The notes: generated by a model from the letters alone, not told the origin. Positions 14,101-29,100 are shown, counted from the first letter of the stretch. The stretch is DNA of 64,000 nt from Ursus arctos (GCF_023065955.2 NW_026623056.1:83637256-83701255); one strand, 5' to 3'. Numbers and translations: made by a program.

Positions 14101-17100
14101 TGCTGAGGCTGTCCCGGAGACCCTGGCCTTGGCCGAGTCAGAGCATGTTACCATTCCTGTGCCAGTTGTTTCTGCCCTGGAGCCTACTGTGCCTGTCCTG
14201 GAGCCAGCAGTGTCAGTCCCTCAGCCTAATGCAGTTGTTTCAGAACCATCTGTTTCTCTCCAAGAATCCACTGTGATAATTTCAGAGCCTGCTGTCACTG
14301 TCTCAGAGCAGACCCAAGTAATACCAACTGAGATGGTTTTAGAGTCTACACCAATGCTATTGGAGTCTAATGTTATCAAAGGAGTGAATTTACTATCTGG
14401 TGATCAAAGTCTTGCTCCAGAGATTGGCATACAGGAGATTCCCATGCATTCAGATGATGAGCCACATGCCGAAGGACACCTGAAGAATGACCCTTATGAA
14501 AGTGAACATGGTACAAATATAGACCTTAATATAAATAATCATTTAGTTGCTAAAGATATGGAACATAATACAGTGTCTGCTGCCAGCACTGGTGCTGTTG
14601 GTGAAATTGGTGAAGGGAATATTTTGTCCATCAGTGAGACTAAGCAATGCACAGTATTGGATACCTGCTCTAGTGTTAGTGAAGCTGATGGAGGAACTCT
14701 ATCTTCTGCTGGTCCCCTTGCTCTTGAACCTGATGCAGTGGGAACTAGTAAGGGTATTGAGTTTGCCACAGGATCTGCTCTTGGTTCAGTTAGTAATTAT
14801 GATGTTGAAGTATCCTTAACTACTCAAGATACTGAACATGACATGATAATTTCCACTAGCCCTAGTGGGGGTAGTGAAGCAGACATAGAGGGACCTTTGC
14901 CTGCTAAAGACATTCATCTTGATTTACCATCTAATAACTTCATTACTAAGGATGCAGAAGGACCATTATCTATAAAAGATTGTGACCAGACATTAGCAGT
15001 TGCTCTCAGTCCTAAAGAGAGTAGTGGAGAAGATAAAGAAGTACCTCTCCCTACTAAAGAGATAATGCCTGATTCAGGATTTTCTGCCAATATTGATGAT
15101 ATTAATGAAGCAGATTTAGTGAGACCATTACTTCCTAAGGACATGGAACGTCTTACAAGCCTTAGAGCTGGTATTGAAGGACCTTTGCTTGCAAGTGAGG
15201 TTGAACGTGACAAATCTGCTGCCAGTCCAGTTGTAATCAGTATACCAGAAAGAGCTTCAGAGTCTTCTTCAGAGGAAAAAGATGATTATGAAATTTTTGT
15301 TAAAGTTAAGGACACACATGAGAAAAGCAAGAAAAACAAAAACCGGGACAAGGGTGAGAAAGAGAAGAAAAGAGACTCTTCATTAAGATCTCGAAGCAAG
15401 CGTTCCAAGTCTTCTGAACACAAATCACGCAAGCGTACCAGCGAATCTCGTTCTAGGGCGAGGAAGAGATCATCTAAGTCCAAGTCTCATCGCTCTCAAA
15501 CGCGTTCAAGGTCCCGTTCAAGACGCAGGCGGAGGAGCAGCAGGTCAAGGTCAAAGTCCAGGGGAAGGCGATCTGTATCAAAAGAGAAGCGTAAAAGATC
15601 TCCAAAGCACAGGTCGAAGTCCAGGGAAAGAAAAAGAAAAAGATCAAGTTCCAGGGATAACCGGAAAACAGTTAGAGCTCGCAGTCGTACCCCAAGTCGT
15701 CGGAGTCGGAGTCACACTCCTAGTCGTCGAAGAAGATCTAGATCTGTGGGGAGGAGGAGCTTTAGTATTTCCCCAAGCCGCCGGAGCCGCACCCCAAGCC
15801 GCCGGAGCCGCACCCCAAGCCGCCGGAGCCGCACCCCTAGCCGCCGGAGCCGCACCCCTAGCCGCCGGAGCCGCACCCCAAGCCGCCGGAGCCGTACCCC
15901 TAGCCGCCGGAGAAGATCAAGGTCTGTGGTAAGGAGACGAAGCTTTAGTATCTCACCAGTAAGATTGAGGAGATCACGAACACCCTTGAGAAGAAGGTTT
16001 AGCAGATCTCCCATCCGTCGTAAACGATCCAGGTCTTCTGAAAGAGGCAGATCACCTAAACGTCTGACAGATTTGAGTAAGTCATTTTAAAATTTAATGG
16101 CATTGTAATAGAGAATGACTTAATTTTTCTTCTGATCTTTGAGTCAGGTGGAATATTTTGGGTTATTGGTTTACAATAAGTATTTCTGTCTTTAAGTTTC
16201 TGTAGTTGACTCCTGGGTAACATGGGTTTGAACTGGATGGGTCTTCTTATATGTGGATTTTTTTGATAAATAAGGTAGTAGTGTTGTAAGTGTATTTTCC
16301 TTATTTAAATTTTTTTTCCTTTAGCACATAGCGTGTAATACATATACAAAATATGTGTTAATCTGTTTATGTTATCCGTAAGGCTTCTAGTCAACAGACT
16401 TATTAGTTTTTGGGTAGTCAGAAGTTACATGAAGCTTTCAACTACAGGGGTCAGCCAGCACCTTTAACCCTTCTCGTTGTTCAAGGGTCAACGGTAATTA
16501 GATTTGCTTGTGTTTGGAAATTGTGTAGGGATAAGTACATTTATAATTAGAGTTTAAAAGACCTGTATTTGGAGCGTATTAGAACCAAGGTGTTTTCATA
16601 CTCAGAGTTTTAGTTTGCTTCAGTCATCTTCCGTAACTAGAGATAGTACAAGTTAACGACAAGGCTGGTATGTGCTCAGATTGTTTTATTGTATGTATTT
16701 CCAACATAGATTTCCAACATATATATATATTCCAACATAGATTCTTGCAAATAAGCCTAAAATTACAGTGTCTCTTTTTAAGTAAGTTACATGTTTGAAA
16801 ATGGCAACACAGAACTGTTAAATCTGTGTGAAGGTTATTCTGATTGGTACAATGGATAAAGAACGGAAGTGAGTAGGGAATTTTGCACATGGGGAGTTAT
16901 TTTTTAGCTGGGTGGGTGGTACTAGCAAAACAGTTAAATTTGTTAAAATGATTTTAGTATTTTAATAATCTGCCTTTAAAAGTATAGTGCTCTAGTTCCT
17001 CTTGATTTAAGTGTGCAGGGATGATTAAAACTTGATCAAGTGCATGACTACCTGGCAGTAGTAATGGATAATTTATCATTATCTTAGTAGATTGGACATT

Positions 17101-20100
17101 TCTAGGTCAGGATTGTCTGAAGAAGGCCCTAACAGAGCAATAAGGGAAAATGCATTCAGTTCAACAAAAATTGAGTTCTTTTTTTATTCATTGAATTACA
17201 TCTTTGAAGTGATTACAAGTTGGTAGAGGAGACATGGATAAAATGAGAAGATAAAAACATAAAGATACAAAAACAAAATATATGTCTCTTTTACCAAATA
17301 GTAACTTTCCGAAAAAAGTAGAATGTGATGTAAGTACTGGTATAGGTAAGGCACTTTGGGGAGCACATTGGAGAAGTGTTAAATTCTGACTTAAGGCCTA
17401 TTAGAAGAGTTGGCACTTGAACTTGGGCTTAAAGAGTGATTTAAAATGTCAGAGATTAGAAGGAAAGTAATTTTAAGGGCATCATAATTTTGGAAAATAA
17501 AGAGGGCTCTGCCATTTGTGTGTGTGTGTGTGTGTGTGTATGTAGTAGAGTGATTGTTGTTGTATAATTTAGCTATTTTGTATAGTATTTGAATGGGAAG
17601 TTAAATGTCAATTTATTAGAGTCATTTACTTAAACTTAGCCAAGGAGTGATTTGATCACAGCTATATGTTAGGGCAGAAAATTGATGCCTTTAATTTTGT
17701 TACCACATAAGATTTTAGATAATACAACATGTGTTTAGCCTATAGGAAAACTGCTTATATTTTTCCTCTTTCAGATAAGGCTCAATTACTTGAAATAGCC
17801 AAAGCTAATGCAGCTGCCATGTGTGCTAAGGCTGGTGTTCCTTTACCGCCAAACCTAAAGCCTGCACCTCCACCTACAATAGAAGAGAAAGTTGCTAAAA
17901 AGTCAGGAGGAGCTACTATAGAAGAATTAACTGAGGTAAGCTAGACAGAATTTGTTTACATTCTTAAATGGATTATTTCAGTGATGTTGACTCTGGAGCG
18001 TGCCAAAACCCGAATTGTGGGCTGAACTGATAATGGCTGGCACCGAGTGGCCAAAACCCGAAATACAGATGTGGCAGCGGCAGAAGCTCTGTTTAGCAGG
18101 CCATTATCCGGGATGGCTAAGCTCCGCTAGCTAAAAGTTACTTCCCATTACTTTTGCTTTCCAGTTTTAGAAGCCAAACTGACTGAGGAGTGGGACGGTT
18201 CGTTTGAATGGAGGAGGTGTTGAGTGAGCAACACGCAGAAGCTCGCCTACAGTTTCGTTTCCATTCACGACGTGTTCACTGATCGCCACGAGTATACTGC
18301 ATATACGCAAAGACACAGACAATCTTCAGAAATGATCTTTTGCCACCGGAGCTTGGAAATTAATGAGAATAGCTGGCCATTGCCTGAAAGGAACTTCTTA
18401 CGCATCAACATTTCGGGTTTTGGCTGTTTGGTACCAGCCATTGGTGATAATGGCCGGCCATTATCAGTTCTTCCTGCGGTTCGGGTTTTGGCAGTAACAT
18501 ATATTTTAAACACACTTATTTTTGTTTTTCAGAATTTGATCTTTTCAATTGAGGCTTTTTTTGGCTTTGTTTTGTTAATATTATTTTTATTATTATTATT
18601 GGTTTTTTTTTGGGGGAGGAGGACGCTGAAATATTGCTGCTAGGATCCAGAAATATCACACTGTTTCATATATTGAAACTTGTTATTGGCTAGCCTTATG
18701 CCAGCCTTCCACTGTCAATATATTCTGTTCCCCTTGGTTACAAGCTTGGTATATACTCTGTTTTTTGGCCAATTGAGCTTTTTATCCTATTGTAACATTT
18801 TCAATTGATGATGGATATGACAAATTCTACTGGTTGTATAGACAAGTCCACCCAAATTTATTCTGACCTTTTTATAAAGCCAGGTAATGGAGTCTATTCC
18901 TTAGCTTCTCAGGAAGGAATGGACTTTGCTTTATGTGTCAGACCTCATCAGTTAACACCCTCTCCATCATGCCTTATTTTTCATTCTTGAATTTTGTTCC
19001 TTTAGAGACTCAGCCTACAAAACATTTATGGAGAGACAATTACCATCTAACCCAGTTGCAGAAGTTTCAGATTTTTTATTTTGCCATGCATTTAGGGGTT
19101 CATATAGTTTCTTAATCTGTTTTCTTTATTGCAATATGAATTACAACTTTTTTAATTTAAGGACTTAGCAAAGGCTTCTGTTACTTGCTTATCAGCTCTA
19201 AGCTCCTTATCTAAAGCCTTGTGAACGCGTAGTGTTTCCCTATATGTTTTTAAGCCTCATTTTCAGCCCTCTTGTTCCTCCAATAAGTTTCTCACCTTTT
19301 TATCACCATCTAACTAGGATGACTCTCTTTTTCTTTTCCTGCCAATCCTTGTTCTTAACTATAAAAATCTGGCTTAGAACTCTTCAAGGAATAGCCCTTG
19401 ATTATCAAATTCTGCCTGATTCTGTTTTCTCTTAAGCTTTTGTTCTTTCAGCACTTATGTACTCAGTTTGTATTATATCAGTTTGCACTTGTTAATTGTG
19501 TTGCTCTGTAAAAGCGTTCCTCAATTATTTCATGTGTATGTAATTCTGTTTCTTGATCTAGATTGTAAGCTCCTTGGGAGCAGGGACCATGTCTTCTTCT
19601 TCTTCTTCTTTTTTTTTTTTTTTTTTTTGTATTCCCTGGACAGTGCCCAGTACAGTGCTCTGCACATAGTAGGTGCTCAATAAATGTTGTTGACTGACTG
19701 ACCAGCTAGAGTGTGTTTAAATAATAGCTAATAAGTTACTTATCTTCAACCTGTTGTTAAGCTTGTTTTATTTTTGAAAGTTGATTTTATGTGGTTTTGA
19801 TTTTTTAAAAAACTTGCATGTTATTCCATATAAAGTGTAAGATTTATTTTTTGTTTTTATTTTTTAAGAAATGCAAACAGATCGCACAGAGTAAAGAAGA
19901 TGATGATGTAATAGTGAATAAGCCTCATGTTTCGGATGAAGAGGAAGAAGAACCTCCTTTTTATCATCATCCCTTTAAACTCAGTGAACCCAAACCCATT
20001 TTTTTCAATCTGAATGTGAGTATTAGTGTTTATGGTTTGGTGAAAGAGCATAGGGACTATTTAAATAAAACTCAAATGTAATTTAATATTTTAATTTTTG

Positions 20101-23100
20101 GATTAAATACTGTGAGAAATAATGAACAAAACTATTTTCAGATTACGTTGAAAATCATTTGAGCTTTAATTAAGGAAGTACATCATTTTTTAGATTGCTG
20201 CAGCAAAGCCAACTCCACCAAAAAGCCAGGTAACATTAACAAAAGAGTTTCCTGTGTCATCTGGATCTCAGCATCGAAAAAAAGAAGCAGATAGTGTTTA
20301 TGGAGAATGGGTTCCTGTAGAGAAAAATGGTGAAGAAAACAAAGATGATGATAATGTTTTCAGCAGCAATTTGCCCTCTGAGGTAAGTAAGAGGAATATT
20401 GTGTTTTTTGTTTTTTTGTTTTTTAATACCTGAATCTCCCATTTTATTGTTACTTTATATCTGATTTGGATTCTGTTTCACTCTTCTTAGGGCCGGGTTA
20501 AACGGCAGGGCCGGGTTAGACGACAGATGAAACAACCCGCAGCTTCTCATTTGACAGTAACTCGATGCAATTCACTTTGTGGAACCAAGCCACAAAGTGA
20601 AAAGCATCGAATTTCAGAGAACAGTGTTATCACATCCCTACCCAACATTGGGCCCTCCTTGCACTTATGGGAAGGTAGCCCAAGGTACAACTATTTAGCT
20701 TCCCGTTTTGCTTCAAGGCTCTATAGCTCTAGATTTTGGTGGTAGCAAGTTTACTGGGTGGAGGGATTGAGCAGAGAGAGGCAGATCCTCAGGTTCAACA
20801 CAAGAACTGGATTGGAAAAGGTCATTGTAGGCTGATGTGTGAGCATCTTGGATACATAGCCCATTGCCCTTAAATAATGATTTCTCTGGGTTGTTTGTCA
20901 GATAGCCTTTAATCATTTTCCCTTCCCTGTGCTACCTTGGCCCTTTGGAATTCTTGTGTTTAACCTAATGCTCAGCCTTGGTACTCCATTTCCCTTCTCC
21001 TTCCCCTCTTTGCTACTATTAAAAGTTGGAGAAGTGGAATTCACACTTTGAAATTTCCATGAGGCTATAGTTGTATCTTGTCAAAGTGACGCAGTAATAA
21101 CGCCAAGTGTCAAAACAACCCCATTAAAATGCTGCCTGATTAAATAATGTGCTGCTAAGTATAGTGCACATGAAAACAGCAAGACTGTATATATATGTAA
21201 ATATATATATATATATATCTGTATCTTTGTATGTATCTCTGTATCTGTACCTTTGCTGTATCTTTTAATAAACAGTTTACTTTTATTTAACTTGTTGTGC
21301 AAAATCACGCTTGGGGGATCTGGGAGGGTGGAGACTGACTAGGGGGGGTGGGAGTTTTGAATGATACTATAGACTAGTTATCACCTCTTGCCCTTGGTTC
21401 CAAAGCCCAGACATTTGTCCAAGAACTGGACTAGATAATATGATGCCCTTACAATGTGGGACTTCTTCCCCACTTCTTTTCTTGCAGTTCTGGAATACGT
21501 AGGTCAGAGAGACCTGTTCTCTACAACTCAGGTTCCCTTCATTGGCCATATCATCTTCCACTAAACACCTCCGTTATTACAAATAAACAAATCCTCTTGT
21601 TTATAAAATCAGAAAGTGAACAGAACCCAAATCAGAAATCTTTTGATAGTATATTTTTTCCCCTGAGCTATTCACAGGTGACATTTTCACTGTGTTTTTT
21701 GACCTGTGGCATTTTAAGAGAGAGCAGGTTCTATAGGATGAAGCCGGACATGATAATTAGCTTAGTGCAACTTAAAGTCCCCAGTGATGATTTATATTTA
21801 CATGGGATTCAGCAGTTGAAGCAAGTTATATCACCAGTGAGAAAGGGATTGTAGGTTTGGACAATATTTTAGTAAAATCAGTTGATTAGCTCAGTTGCTA
21901 ATCCCCAAATCAGGCTGCCTGCACATCTCAAGAGGGAAAGGTTAACTGACATTTGCAATTGACTTAAATCTTGTAGTAGCTGAGTATAAATCATGATAAG
22001 AGGGCCAGACAGACTTACTTAGAAATTTTGATACATATGCTTTTAGTAATTTGCAGATGAAGCATTTAACAGAGTTGGGAAAAACATAATATTTATATGA
22101 GAAAAAATTTTCAGCTGAGTGAAGCCCTATAAATGTTGAAAAATTCCAAGGGATTATCTGAGAAAATAAGTGATCATAACTATTTTAACCTTAGTTGAAT
22201 ATGGGGAAAGTGTTTAGTGCATCCTGATGAATGTTTCTTTTTGATTGAGACTATGTATATGTATTTATATATATATCTGAAGTTCAGTACTCTGCCATTT
22301 TCACTCTTAACACTGACAATGTGGTGCCTTAGCCTTGTCTGTCATCCAAAGTGGTTGTCAGGTTTTAAAAGTTGGGGGGAATTATTCCAAAGAAATCCAG
22401 GGGGAAAGTTGGGTATTCGAATTTTATATTAAGCAGTCTTTCGTGAAAGCAGGAGAAAAAGTTCAGAGGGCTTAACGCAGTGGATTTCTCCTATGGGAGG
22501 GTACATATACAACTATTTGATATCAGAACTCTTTGAGCTAGTTTCTTAGAAGATCAGACTGAAAAAAAAAGTGTAGGTTAACTTTAATTTTAAGCAGATA
22601 CAATCCCAAAATTTTAGAAGCGGAAAAAGTAGGGTTTTGTTTTGCTTTAGGTCTCTACTTTTACCCAACAACCGTAATAAACATCTCAAGGAAATGGTCA
22701 CAGTATAAAATGTTTTAGTTCTAGTTATTTAGCTGTATCTTGCCAAATATATTTGTAAGATTATGTTCTATATACCAACGTTTGTGGAATACTATTGGTG
22801 ACATTTTATGGGATCATTGACCCTTTTGATTCCCTGTCGGGGTTGAAATAAAGGCTTTTATAGAGTAAAAAGAAAGTTCTTTCAAATGGTCACTGTTTTA
22901 AATGAATAGTATTTTTTTTAACCTATCAGTCTTTTTCATTTTAATAAATATAAATGGAGTTTGTGGTTTTTTAGTTTTGAGCGTAAAACATTTAAGCAAA
23001 GATCACAGATTTGATCTCAGCTTTGCTGTAATCCTTAACCCCACCAATTGTCTTGCACATGAGTGCTCTTTGACATAAGCGTGAGTGGATAGATGTGGAT

Positions 23101-26100
23101 GGATCAACATAAATCTGTGTCTTATGGAATATCAGCTCATCAGACTGTGCCTTACTGCCATAGCATCGTCTTCCTACCCAGAAGCCAGCCAGCAGCATCC
23201 TCAGTAAGGAGTGACTACAGAACTTTGACCATATTTGTGTGAATTTGATACATAAACAGTGAAATCAAAAATGTTGGAACACTAATATTTAAAAAATTGT
23301 CCTTGGGGGCATTAATTCTTGGTAATCAAATTAGAGGCTTATTGGGTAGAAGATTTAAATGTAATCTTTGACGTAAAATTTCCTTGGGTTTACTATTAAT
23401 CATAAATGTTTAGAGGTCCAGAGGTAGGCAGTGTGCCTGGTTTGTTTTATTGAAAAATACTTCCACATCCCATTGGAGCTACAGTTCTCTTAAGTGTAGA
23501 ATTTCTAAATTTATAGTTTAGGAAAGCTTAGTTCTTGGGGTATGATGTAAGTTTTAATTGAAAATTAAACACACGGGTCCTGGCAGTGCTACAATGGTTA
23601 AATACAGCCTTGTTATTCATTCATTCATTCTTTCCTTAGATTCTCCTCGGTAATTAACACTGAATTTCTTTGAACCATATAATAGGTTATCTATTTGTTT
23701 TCTTATTGTAGTTTATTCAGATTAAATGTATAAGAGTTATACTAGAGAATTCTATTTGATGTAATAAAAAGATTCATAATTCATGGTTTAAAAACCAACA
23801 CATGACAACTGAGATATTCTGTATTTCGTGTGGCTTTTGTTTTTGTAGTTGTCATCTTCTTTACTATATGAACCTCTTTGTAACTTCTTAATTTTTGCTA
23901 AGTATTTTAAAATCCTATTTTACATACAAGTCAGATGCATTTTCTTGGTTCCGTGTTCTTAAAATTAAAAGTTTCCTTTTATACTGTCTTTTAAGATACC
24001 TGCAAATTATGTTTGTAGAAAATAATTTTTCATATTACAGGGCTTATTTTCCGTATATGACTGACCCCTCCTAGTAATTCTTTTTAGCCCTTTTATATCC
24101 TTTCATTGACTTCCTAAGAAATACCTAAGATAATTATTCTATTTATGTAAACAATTGAGTTGACAAAAGGGGGAAGTAAATTGACTTAGGAGTTTTTTTT
24201 TCCTTTTTGACTTAGGGTTTTTTGAATGAGGAACATACAGAAGGTACACAGTTATAACTTGGGCTATGAAATGCATGTTATATTATGAATTTCATTGTTC
24301 CTGACACTTTTTTGGATTATGGAAGAAGTGGTCTGCTGTGTTGCTGTAGTAGAGAGATGAAATAACTTGGATAGGTTTTTATTAAGATGAAAACTGGAAT
24401 TATAATTCAGAATACTTTTATGTAGATTTTACTTCTTAGAATAAATCCTAGCCTAAAGGAAATTAAACATTTCCCCCATTATAATACTTAGAATATTACT
24501 GTAGTATCATAATTAGACTTTATAATCTGTAGTGTATCGGGAAACAAGGCTTGTTGATGACAACTTGACAATAGTATTCTATGAGATTTAAATATTTTCC
24601 CCCCTCGTTTTTAGAAGGGCTTTTTAAAAAGCATCATAGTGGTACCTTTCACATATTCCTATTTTTGAGCAACATTAAAAGATGGTTAAGGCTCTATAGT
24701 TCACCTTATCCACTAAATCCACTGTATACTGTTTATAGACACATACGCAAGCACACCATATAGTCCAGTGTGGTAGTCACTGGCCACGTAAGAAAAATCA
24801 GTTTCTTAATTGCCCTGGGCGCTCTCAAGTGCTCATTAGCTGTCATTGTACAAAATAATGTTGGTCAGTGTTGTAGAGAATAGCTCTGATATTTTATGAG
24901 AATTTTAATACTGACATGTAACATTTGGTCTAGTCCTTGAGTATTAATGCTTTGGGGGTTATATTTGGCTTTTTGTGCATTCTTGTATATCTTGGATTAC
25001 CTTGAAAACCTGGAGACATGCTTTTTGATTCATACTCTTGAGGATCCTTAAGAGGTTAAGATAATCCCGGTTCATTTTATTTTATTTCTTCACATTTAAA
25101 AATATGAATAGAAAATTAATGGATTACTATCTGGTAATAAGGTTTTGACATGAACTTGCAGCTCACTTGGTAAGCCTGTTGAGTAAATGAAATTGTGTTA
25201 CTTCAGGAAAAAAACAGTTGTAATTTTATCTAAAGTAAATTTATATTAAACATCAAGGTTGCTATATTAAAATTTTAGCATGAGATGTAAACAAACTATT
25301 ACTGAGATCTGAATGAAGTTTCATCGTGGGGGAAAAATGACGAGACAATTAGGTTATCTGCTTACTCAGTAAAGACCTAAGAAGAAAAAAGTATGAAGAT
25401 AGGTTTTTAGAAGGACAGATTCAAAGGCGAATTCATTTGCTTTCCAGTTGGGAAGAATTTTATTCTAGAAAAATGTTATTCTAGAAATACGTGGAAATTG
25501 GGAATCAGGGCTTGGGGTGATGCGTAGATAGATTTTCCACATTATCTCCTATAAGCGTAGACTTTATGGAATGAAAACCCATTTATACCTAAACATCCTC
25601 AAAAATTCATAGACTTCTACCCAAAGTAATTCAGGCAAGCTTAATGAACAGTATTTGAGATGTATCTGGTGGGCCTTCAAATTACATCCGTAATCCTACT
25701 TAACAATTTTAGGAAACTTCTAAGATGGGCTAAAGGAATGTACATTTCAGCCTAAAATATCTGGGTTCCCATTTAAAGTGCTAGCAGTTGATCAGAACTA
25801 TAATTGAAGTAAAAAGTGAAGACACTAAAGTTTTTAGTGTTTAATTGTGACTTTGCTTAGATTATTTTTTATAGACCCCAGACGTATTCTAATTAGTGTG
25901 GGTAATTTACTGTATTGACTAAGAAATAAAGATCCTTCATTTGTGAGTTCTGTAAACAGTACAATTACAGGATGAGTTCAGATTGGTTTTGCTTTCGTTT
26001 TAAGAAGGTAATACATAAGAATATGGAAGAAAAAATTTAATTTTGCTAGAAGAGTATTATGAGGTGACTCAGCAAGATAACTAAGAATGATAGAAGAATA

Positions 26101-29100
26101 AGCGGTTCTGAAGGTAGGGGAAGGAAGATTAGTAATCCTTATGCCTGAGATAGAATTATTCTCTCATGGTCACATATCTTTCTCTACAACATAGGTCTTT
26201 ATTTTAGAAGAAGTATTTCATAGGCAGTACACAGTTAAACTACAGGTGGCCTTTACTTAGCTTTTTAAGAAAAATCCTTAGCTGTTAACTTACTGACTTC
26301 CTTATGTTTGTCTTATCCATCCAGTACCTGTAATCGTTCTTTGTAAATGAATATAGGAAAACCTTCCCATGTCAAATAAACATTTTCCGAAAACGAATTT
26401 TCTTGGGTGCAATCACTGGGAAATACTAATGGGTTAAGTTGTGTTAGAAGAAAAGTATTAAGAATTGGTGAGTTGATAAAAGTCAGTGTGAGCTCTTAAC
26501 ATTAGAACAAAGAACATCAAATACTTGATTTTCCTTTTATAGTTGAGCCTTCCACAGATTTGATAAATTGGGAATTTGCTCTAAAGATTACCCTTTAAGA
26601 ATTTTCCTGGACATTATGAAACATTTAAAAAAGTTAAACCATAAAGTCACCTCTTTAGCACGAAGTTTTTACGGGTAGGGTGTGAGCTTTGAAAAGGAAG
26701 ACCTAAGGCATTCAGACATACCTCATTTTAAGTGTTTTTGTTCATGTTCTGTACCCCTACAGAAGTATTTTAATTTGAGTCATTAATGTATATAAACTGA
26801 AAACAAAAATATCATTTATTTAATATTTTTTGAAGAAGTGGAGTTCTTAAGACCAAATTATCCCTGAGCATCTGCAAGAAGGTGAAAAGATGTGTGTGGA
26901 TGAGTGAAGGAGAGACCACTGATAACGATAGTGGTTTTCTGCTTGCTTATTCAAGAACCTTGCTTATTGCTTCTGAACATTATGCTGATAAGTAAGGTAA
27001 AATGAAAACTGCTAATACATATAAAATTAACAGTTCAAAAATATAGTTCAAAATTTTGAATTTCTCAATTTTTTGTAAATGACTTGTTAGTGAAGGCTAG
27101 AGAGTTTTAAGTTCTTTGCAGTTTTCTGTGATTTTAATTTGATAAAGTAGAAAATAGGAAATTTTGGGTTGGGTTCAACTGCTGCCTTTGATACTTTGTA
27201 ACTTATCTTAAATCCTTGTCTACTTTCCAAGGTTCCTTTACTTTTTGGCATCTTTTCTGTACTTTGCAAGATTATTAATTTGTAAGACTGCTATTTTATT
27301 TTTGACATGTAGCAGCTAAAGATAGCAGTTTTTAGAATTTAGGGGGTCTATCGTAATTTGAGATAATTATCTATGTTTTCTTTCTTAGCCTGTGGACATC
27401 TCAACAGCAATGAGTGAGCGGGCACTTGCTCAGAAAAGACTCAGTGAGAATGCATTTGACCTTGAAGCCATGAGCATGTTAAATCGAGCGCAGGAACGGG
27501 TATGTAGCAGTTCAAATGTCTAAATGAGAATTTAATTAGGTAGTTGTGACATAAGCAAAGTGTGTGGCATGCTATTGAAATGTAGGTCCTTATCTTAAAA
27601 ATCCAAGGAAATAAATAATTTGGCATTATTAGTTTATTTTAAATGAAAGTGATTTGGGGCATGATCATGCATTTAGTAAGTATTTATTGTGTACTATGTG
27701 GCAGGAACTGTTTAGGAGAGTAAAATAGAAAAAATTCCCTGCCCTTAAATAGAGTTTGTAATCTGGTGTATAAAAGTAGCTATGTGCCCATAGTAGCCCT
27801 GTGAGATATAGGTACTATTATGATTTCCCAATTCCTGGCGGAGGAAACTTGACTAAAGGGTGGTTGGTTAGTCAACCTGAAACGAATATGATGCTATACG
27901 TTAACTACAGTGTAATTAAAATTTAAAAAAGTGATTAGGCAGTCCAAGTCCAGAGTCTGTACTTTTTTAACAGTGGACAGCTTTTCCATTTGTCTTCACA
28001 TTCCTTTGGTAGATCTGTATAGAAACAGTAAATATACGTTCAGACAGATAAGGAAATACACTGCCTGACAATACCAGTGCAGTAAATCTACTTTGAAGAA
28101 CTGACGGCTAATTCTTTAACCATCGCAATAAATGTTAGTGATTAATGTAGTGCTCAATTATTAAAGAAAGCTGTTTTACGTGTTTGAACAATTTCCTGTA
28201 TTTATTACTCCAACCTGTCTCTTGAATTTATTCTGGATTTCTAATTCCACAAAGAAGGTAGTTAAAAATTCAGGTGATTATGATACATAAGCAGAGGGCG
28301 GGGATCTTTTGCTGTATGAACTGTTTTCTATGTTCATGTATCCCTGTGGTATTTTGAAGAATGAATATTACAGTTATGCTTTTTAGTTGTTAGAAATACA
28401 TCTCAGATCTTGTTAGTGGGACCCACTGAATGTTACCAAAATGCTTCTGTGGACTGTTTAAGAAAACATTTTTAAATATGTGTAAATTCAGCATACTGGT
28501 TTAAAAGTTGAAGTTTTAAGTCTTACTTAGCCTTTTCAAGAATGAAATAAATTTCCATTTCATGTAGTGAAATAAAACAGTGGGATTTTGACAGGTAAGT
28601 AATTATACTTAGTTCATTGAGGCATCTTTTTTTTCTTCAGATTGATGCCTGGGCTCAGCTGAATTCCATTCCTGGTCAGTTCACCGGAAGTACGGGAGTA
28701 CAGGTTCTGACACAAGAACAGTTGGCTAATACTGGTGCCCAGGCCTGGATTAAAAAGGTACACGACATAACACACATGTGAAAGTGGCCAAGTACAAAGT
28801 TAAGATTTTTTTTAAGAAAATGTTGTATTAAAAATTCACGAAGAGGCCAGTGACTAACCAAAGTTCGTGAGTAAATTTGCTATGTGTGCATACTCTAGGA
28901 TGGACACTGAAGATGGACCTGATTTGTGAGACAATGGCAAATGTATAAATACGGCTTAAGAGCCGCTCAGTTTATATCCTCAAGTTATTTCTGTATTGCT
29001 GCTGCTGGTTTTTTGGGGGGTGGTTTTTTAAAACTGTTTTGAATGCTAACAGTGTATCTCAGGTGCTGTTCAGAATGTTCCACAGTTCCTGTTGGACTAC

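Larger units (their letters stand above)
16077..17774 (+). other. SON: SON intron 3
   Basis: Holds a Tigger-like element (16201-16497) and a TG microsatellite (17517-17538). The rest is AT-rich and unassigned. Confidence 0.65.

Noticed and set aside
16077..16090. Four-codon readthrough (SKSF) at the end of SON exon 3
   Set aside because: The open frame runs past a strong GTAAGT donor; joining to exon 4 restores conserved sequence, so this is intron.
22992..23198. 68-codon minus-strand frame in SON intron 6 (MLLAGFWVGRRCYG...)
   Set aside because: Composition looks protein-like and could be a relic of a processed gene, but I recognise no family and there is no poly-A tail or flanking duplication to support it.
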